A stretch of DNA of 64,000 nt from JBLEFH01 sp047345645. GTDB taxonomy: Bacteria; Pseudomonadota; Alphaproteobacteria; Rhodobacterales; Rhodobacteraceae. The stretch is taken from the NCBI GenBank assembly GCA_047345645.1, contig JBLEFH010000006.1; one strand, given 5' to 3'. The stretch's first letter is position 1; every line of letters begins with the position of its first letter. Below the pieces are notes generated by a model, which did not search any database, was not told where the DNA came from, and was given only the letters and a program-made list of their open reading frames with translations. This document shows, one piece after another, positions 59,773 to 64,000 of the stretch. The position numbers were made by a program, and so were the translations under genes.

Positions 59773-60862
59773 CGGTCGCTTTCAAAACCTCGGGCAGCGC
59801 CTCGGCGAAGAGGTCCAGCTCCTCACGCGGGCCGACCGAGACGCGGATGCAGCGGTTCTGTGGCGCCGCAAAGGGCATCCGGATGAAGATGTCGCGCGCC
59901 GCCAGTTCCGTGATGATCGCCTTCGCCCGCTCTGGCGATCCGACCTCGATGGCCACGAAATTCGTGTGGCTTGGCAAGGCGTTGAGCCCGTTTCTTCGCG
60001 CGATTTCGGTGATGCGATCCCGCGCGCTACGCACCTCCGTGCGGATATGGGTCAGCCAGCCCTGATCGGCCAGCGCCGCCTGCGCGCCGATCAGCGCGGA
60101 GCGGTTCATGCCGAAATGATTGCGGACTTTTTCGAACTCAGCGATCAGCTCCGGCGCGCCGATGGCATAGCCAACCCGTGCGCCCGCCATGCCGTAAGCC
60201 TTTGAAAAGGTGCGCATCCGGATCACGCGCGGATCATTCGCGTCGATCTTCGGCAGCATGTCTTTCGGCGCAAGCTCGGCATAGGCCTCATCGAGCAGCA
60301 GCAGCGCGCCCTCGGGCAACTCATTCACCATTCGCGCGACGACATCCGGGCCGTGCATCCCACCCATTGGGTTGTCCGGGTTGGCAAGGTAAACAAGCGC
60401 CGCATCGACCTCCCGCGCCTTCGCGACAAGGCTCGCAGGGTCCTCCATGTCATTGACATAAGGGACTTTATGGAGCGCCCCGCCCCGGCCATTGATCGAG
60501 AAATTGAAGGTCGGATACGCGCCCTCAGAGGTCACGACCGGGGTGCCCTCGTCGATCATCAGCGCCGCGAGGGTCGAGAAAAGCCCGTCAATTCCAGCGC
60601 CCACAACGATATTTTCAGGTTCGACGCCGTGATGCGCGGCGAGCGCCTCGCGCAGTTCCGACGAGCCGCTATCGGGATATTTCCAGACCTCGGCATCGGC
60701 CGCGCGCATCGCCTCGATCACTTTGGGCGACGGCCCGAAACCACTCTCATTCGCGCCGAGCCGGGCGCGGAATTTGCGCCCGCGCTCGCGTTCGATCACC
60801 TCGGGGCCGACGAAGGGCACCGTGGCGGGCATCTCGCGGATGAGTTTGGTTAATCGGGCCAT
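59759..60862 (-). CDS. PLP-dependent aminotransferase (histidinol-phosphate aminotransferase-like)
   Basis: A 367-residue fold type I aminotransferase. NESGFGPSPKV, YPDSGSSELREALAAHHGVE, YLANPDNPMGG, LLLDEAYAEL and FSKAYGMAGARVGYAIG (with the PLP lysine) give the HisC-like subgroup. Because other his genes are absent, it may act on aromatic amino acids or histidinol phosphate; I give no symbol. The ATG at 60862 shares a base with the valS stop (TGATG); a GTG one codon earlier is equally possible. Confidence 0.88.
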   Translation of the reverse strand: MARLTKLIREMPATVPFVGPEVIERERGRKFRARLGANESGFGPSPKVIEAMRAADAEVWKYPDSGSSELREALAAHHGVEPENIVVGAGIDGLFSTLAALMIDEGTPVVTSEGAYPTFNFSINGRGGALHKVPYVNDMEDPASLVAKAREVDAALVYLANPDNPMGGMHGPDVVARMVNELPEGALLLLDEAYAELAPKDMLPKIDANDPRVIRMRTFSKAYGMAGARVGYAIGAPELIAEFEKVRNHFGMNRSALIGAQAALADQGWLTHIRTEVRSARDRITEIARRNGLNALPSHTNFVAIEVGSPERAKAIITELAARDIFIRMPFAAPQNRCIRVSVGPREELDLFAEALPEVLKATDDLG

Positions 60863-63800
60863 CACGCCATCTCCTTCACCCGCGCCAATGCGCCGCGCAG
60901 ATTGGCGGCTTCTTCCTCGACCTCGGCCAGACGGTCGCGCTGATCCTGCACCACCTCTTCGGGCGCTTTTTCAAGGAATTTTTCATTGCTAAGTTTTGAC
61001 GACAGGCCTTTGATTTCCTTGTCGAGTTTCGCGACGGATTTCTCCAGACGCGCCTCTTCAGCGGCCACGTCGATCACATCGGCCAGCGGCAGACAAACCG
61101 AACCGCCGCCAACCGCAATCGTCACCGCGCCCTTCGGCGCGCTCTCGACGGGGGTGATGCTTTCGAGCCGCGCGAGGCGTTCGATCAGCGGGCGGTTACG
61201 ATCCAGCGCCGCTTGACCAGCCGCGTCCAACTCCAGCGTCAGCAACGGAATTTTCGCACCCGCAGGCACCCGCATCTGCGCGCGGACCGAGCGGATTTGC
61301 TCGATAAGGTTAATGACCCAGCCCATTTCCTTATCCGCCGCGTCATCCACCAGTTCCGCGCCAAACTCCGGCCAATCTGCCTGCGCCAGCATGGCAGCGC
61401 GGTCGCCGGTTTGTTCCCAAATCGCTTCGGTGATGAAGGGCATCAGCGGGTGGAGCATCTTGAGACACTGATCGAGCGCCCAGGCCATGGTCGCCCGCGT
61501 CTCCGCAATCACCGCCTCGTCGCCCGACTGGAAGAGCGGTTTCGCCAGCTCGACATACCAGTCGCACAGCTTGTTCCAGATATGCGTGTAAAGGATGTTT
61601 GCCGCTTCGTTAAAACGGAACGCCTCCAGAGCCTCGTCAAGCGCCAGACGCGTCCGCGCGGTCTCGCCAATGATCCATTTGTTCGCCGTCGCGGTCGGGC
61701 TCGCCGGGTCGAAACCCGGCGTCGGACGCGCTTCATTCATCTGCGCAAACCGTGCAGCGTTCCAAAGCTTGGTGCCGAAATTCCTTGCGGTTTCAAAGCG
61801 ATCATTGGAAAGCTTCAAGTCGCGCCCCATCGAGGTCAGCGCGAAGCGCAGCGCATCGGCGCCGTATTCGTCAATCACCGTCAGCGGGTCGATCACATTG
61901 CCCTTCGACTTGGACATTTTCTGCCCTTTGCCGTCGCGCACGAGACCATGCAGATAGACCGTGTCAAACGGCTTCTCGCCCGTCACAGCATAGGAAAGCA
62001 TCATCATCCGCGCGACCCAGAAGAACAGAATATCCCAGCCGGTAATCAGCACGCTGTTCGGAAAATATTTCTGCAATTCCGGCGTGTTCTCCGGCCATCC
62101 TAAAGTGCCGAAGGGCCAGAGACCGGAGGAAAACCATGTGTCGAGCACGTCGGGATCGCGCTTTAGGCTGATATGACGAAGCTCGCGGCTAGACGGATCG
62201 CCACCAACCGTCGGGAAAGCCTGCGCTCTGCGAGGATTGTCAGACTCGACATTCGCGCCTTCGAAAATTTTTACCTTTTCACCGTAGTACGCCCTAGCCT
62301 GCGAAAGCGCTTGATCGAAGCTCTCTGCGCAGAAAACCTTACCGTCGACGCTATCGAAAGCGTCAATCCCGTCAGCTTCGATAGACCGGCCTTCGCCAAT
62401 TGCAGGCCCATACCAAACCGGCACCTGATGGCCCCACCAAAGCTGGCGGGAGATCGTCCAGGGCTCAATGTTTTCCATCCAGTGGAAGAAGATTTTTTCC
62501 TGCGCCTCCGGGATCACCTTGATCTCGCCGGAGCGGACCGCCTCGATGGGTTTTTTCGCGAGTTCCTCGGCGTCCACAAACCATTGGTCGGTGAGGAACG
62601 GCTCGATCACGACGCCGGAGCGGTCGCCGAAAGGTTGGACGATTTTCTTGTTTTCCACCAAGGGGATGGGGTTGCCCTCTTCATCCTCTGTCGTCACCGC
62701 GAGGCCCTCTTCGGTGATCGCGTCGATCACGGCTTTGCGGGCCTCATAGCGGTCGAGGCCGCGCAGCTCTTCGGGGACAAGGTTAATCTCCGTCACGTCG
62801 TCGCGGGTTTCCTCGCCGCGCGCGATCCGGCCCGCGAGCGTTGCGGATTCGTCGTAACTCAACCCATCGGCGCGCATCGCGGCCTTGGTGTCCATGAGGT
62901 TGTAAAGCGGGATATTGTTGCGCTTGGCGACCGCGTAGTCGTTGAAATCATGCGCGCCGGTGATCTTCACCGCACCGGAGCCGAAATCGGGGTCCGGATA
63001 CTCATCGGTGATGATCGGGATCAGGCGGCGATGCGCCTTCGGTCCGACCGGAATTTCGCAAAGTTTCCCGACAATCGGGGCGTAGCGCTCGTCGGACGGA
63101 TGCACCGCAACCGCGCCATCGCCGAGCATGGTTTCGGGGCGGGTCGTAGCAATCGAGATATAGTCGCGGGTTTCGCGCAAAGTGACGTTCCCGTCCTCAT
63201 CCTTCTCGATATATTCATAAGTTTCGCCATCTTGCAGCGGATACTTGAAGTGCCACATATGACCGTCTTTTTCGATATTCTCGACCTCCAGATCGGAGAT
63301 CGCGGTCTCGAAATGCGGGTCCCAATTGACGAGGCGCTTGCCGCGATAGATCAGGCCCTTGTGGTAAAGATCGACAAAGACCTGAAGCACCGCGTTGTGG
63401 AAATTCCCGTCCTCGCCTTCGGGCGCACCGGGCGCGCCGGACATGGTGAAGGCGTTGCGTGAGATATCGAAACTGTCGCCCAGGCGGCGGGCTTGAGACA
63501 GGATCGTGCCGCCGGATTCCGCCTTCCAGTCCCATACTTTCTTGGTGAACGCCTCGCGGCCAAGCTCGCGCCGGCCCGGCTCACCGCGCTCGGCAAGCTG
63601 GCGCTCCACCACCATTTGCGTGGCGATCCCGGCATGGTCGAGACCCGGCTGCCAGAGCGTGTCGCGCCCCTGCATCCGCCGCCAGCGGGTCAGAATATCC
63701 TGAAGCGTGTGGTCATATGCGTGGCCGACATGGAGCGAGCCGGTCACATTGGGGGGCGGCAGCATGATGGTGAACGGCTCCGCGCCCTCTTTGGCACCCG

Positions 63801-63891
63801 CTCCGGCCTTGAAAGCCCCTGATTGATCCCATTTTTCCGAAATGCGCGCCTCTTCACGGGCCGCGTCAAAGGTCTTGTCCATATGCCCCAT
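60862..63891 (-). CDS. valS: Valyl-tRNA synthetase
   Basis: A 1009-residue class I aminoacyl-tRNA synthetase. The HIGH motif appears as PPNVTGSLHVGHAYDH (about 48-63) and the KMSKS motif as GQKMSKSKGNVIDPLT. An editing CP1 domain lies between them and a coiled-coil C terminus follows (LEKSVAKLDKEIKGLSSKLS). It starts at 63891, with an alternative Met three codons on (63882). It leads the operon valS-aminotransferase-ABC-ygfZ, with overlaps of 1, 14 and 4 bases. Confidence 0.97.
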   Translation of the reverse strand: MGHMDKTFDAAREEARISEKWDQSGAFKAGAGAKEGAEPFTIMLPPPNVTGSLHVGHAYDHTLQDILTRWRRMQGRDTLWQPGLDHAGIATQMVVERQLAERGEPGRRELGREAFTKKVWDWKAESGGTILSQARRLGDSFDISRNAFTMSGAPGAPEGEDGNFHNAVLQVFVDLYHKGLIYRGKRLVNWDPHFETAISDLEVENIEKDGHMWHFKYPLQDGETYEYIEKDEDGNVTLRETRDYISIATTRPETMLGDGAVAVHPSDERYAPIVGKLCEIPVGPKAHRRLIPIITDEYPDPDFGSGAVKITGAHDFNDYAVAKRNNIPLYNLMDTKAAMRADGLSYDESATLAGRIARGEETRDDVTEINLVPEELRGLDRYEARKAVIDAITEEGLAVTTEDEEGNPIPLVENKKIVQPFGDRSGVVIEPFLTDQWFVDAEELAKKPIEAVRSGEIKVIPEAQEKIFFHWMENIEPWTISRQLWWGHQVPVWYGPAIGEGRSIEADGIDAFDSVDGKVFCAESFDQALSQARAYYGEKVKIFEGANVESDNPRRAQAFPTVGGDPSSRELRHISLKRDPDVLDTWFSSGLWPFGTLGWPENTPELQKYFPNSVLITGWDILFFWVARMMMLSYAVTGEKPFDTVYLHGLVRDGKGQKMSKSKGNVIDPLTVIDEYGADALRFALTSMGRDLKLSNDRFETARNFGTKLWNAARFAQMNEARPTPGFDPASPTATANKWIIGETARTRLALDEALEAFRFNEAANILYTHIWNKLCDWYVELAKPLFQSGDEAVIAETRATMAWALDQCLKMLHPLMPFITEAIWEQTGDRAAMLAQADWPEFGAELVDDAADKEMGWVINLIEQIRSVRAQMRVPAGAKIPLLTLELDAAGQAALDRNRPLIERLARLESITPVESAPKGAVTIAVGGGSVCLPLADVIDVAAEEARLEKSVAKLDKEIKGLSSKLSNEKFLEKAPEEVVQDQRDRLAEVEEEAANLRGALARVKEMA

Positions 63892-63956
63892 CCATTGGTC
63901 TTGGCCCGTTGTAGCGCGGCCCTGCGGGAAGGGAAAGCCCGACAGATTATTTCGTG

Positions 63957-63977
63957 ACGCTAACGTAAACGTAGCGG
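63957..63977. promoter_or_regulatory. Inverted repeat upstream of valS
   Basis: CGCTA and TAGCG flank ACGTAAACG in the segment from 63957, making an imperfect palindrome with an internal ACGTA repeat. It lies about 65 bases before the valS start and near the window end, where a rightward gene may begin. It resembles MerR/LiuR-type operators of acyl-CoA pathways, but I cannot confirm that. Confidence 0.35.
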
Positions 63978-64000
63978 AAAATGTCCCAAACTAGCTTGCA

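Overview
This 64 kb window reads as chromosomal DNA of a Rhodobacterales alphaproteobacterium (Paracoccaceae/Roseobacteraceae type). The evidence is high G+C with strongly G/C-ending codons, a PccR-type propionyl-CoA regulator beside pccB, a homodimer-type methylmalonyl-CoA mutase, a GTTC-N7-ATTC SOS box, a TTAA-N7-TTAAC CtrA-type box, a 6S RNA upstream of the 5-formyl-THF cyclo-ligase gene, a tRNA-His without an encoded G-1, and small families typical of the order (PF07310-type PAS, Hint, MmcB, DUF6280-like). The first 44 bases are a poly-C run that looks like a sequence-end artefact. No phage, insertion sequence, integrase, rRNA operon or CRISPR array was found.

Layout. 0-8 kb: gamma-carbonic-anhydrase-like protein and guanylate kinase, a PAS protein, serB with class II DAHP synthase, a thiolase/SDR pair, an RluA-type pseudouridine synthase and an orphan 242-residue protein under a CtrA-type box. 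8-15 kb: tRNA-Tyr, rlmB, a CoA-binding protein, a SIMPL protein, a proline-rich periplasmic protein, an EEP hydrolase, mgtE and a small membrane protein. 15-20.3 kb: an overlapping six-gene nucleoside salvage operon, cdd-deoC-deoA-deoB-add-upp (minus strand). 20.3-24 kb: maeB overlapping a degenerate hybrid-kinase-like gene. 24-34.4 kb: the propionyl-CoA assimilation locus. It contains pccB, a small unknown gene, two tandem small lipoproteins, pccA, an unknown membrane-anchored protein, methylmalonyl-CoA mutase, a MAPEG protein and a glycosyltransferase-like protein on the minus strand, with the divergent regulator pccR on the plus strand. An array of TTTGCAAA-like half sites lies between pccB and pccR.

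34.4-35.1 kb is one strikingly AT-rich orphan gene, the only clear compositional island. 35-46 kb: YebC, a GFA protein, an SLC13/TrkA-C permease, a YmdB-like phosphodiesterase with 5-formyl-THF cyclo-ligase and 6S RNA, a CDF metal exporter, SOS-type mmcB, a Hint protein, tRNA-His, NAD(P)-glutamate dehydrogenase and a TauE/SafE permease. 46-64 kb: hrpB, a DUF3108 protein, meaB (the GTPase partner of methylmalonyl-CoA mutase), rpmB, a copper pair (Cys/His-rich small protein and PCuAC chaperone), lepA, a fatty acid hydroxylase, efp, suhB, a small excalibur protein and a four-gene overlapping operon valS-aminotransferase-ABC exporter-ygfZ.

Functionally, pccB/pccA, methylmalonyl-CoA mutase and meaB take propionyl-CoA to succinyl-CoA, and maeB can return C4 acids to pyruvate. 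No single spectacular new system is evident. The best candidates for new biology are the AT-rich orphan (34469-35059), the hairpin that hides the ribosome binding site of the excalibur gene (57001-57038), the CtrA-box orphan (7285-8013), the leaderless SOS promoter of mmcB and the degenerate signalling protein behind maeB.
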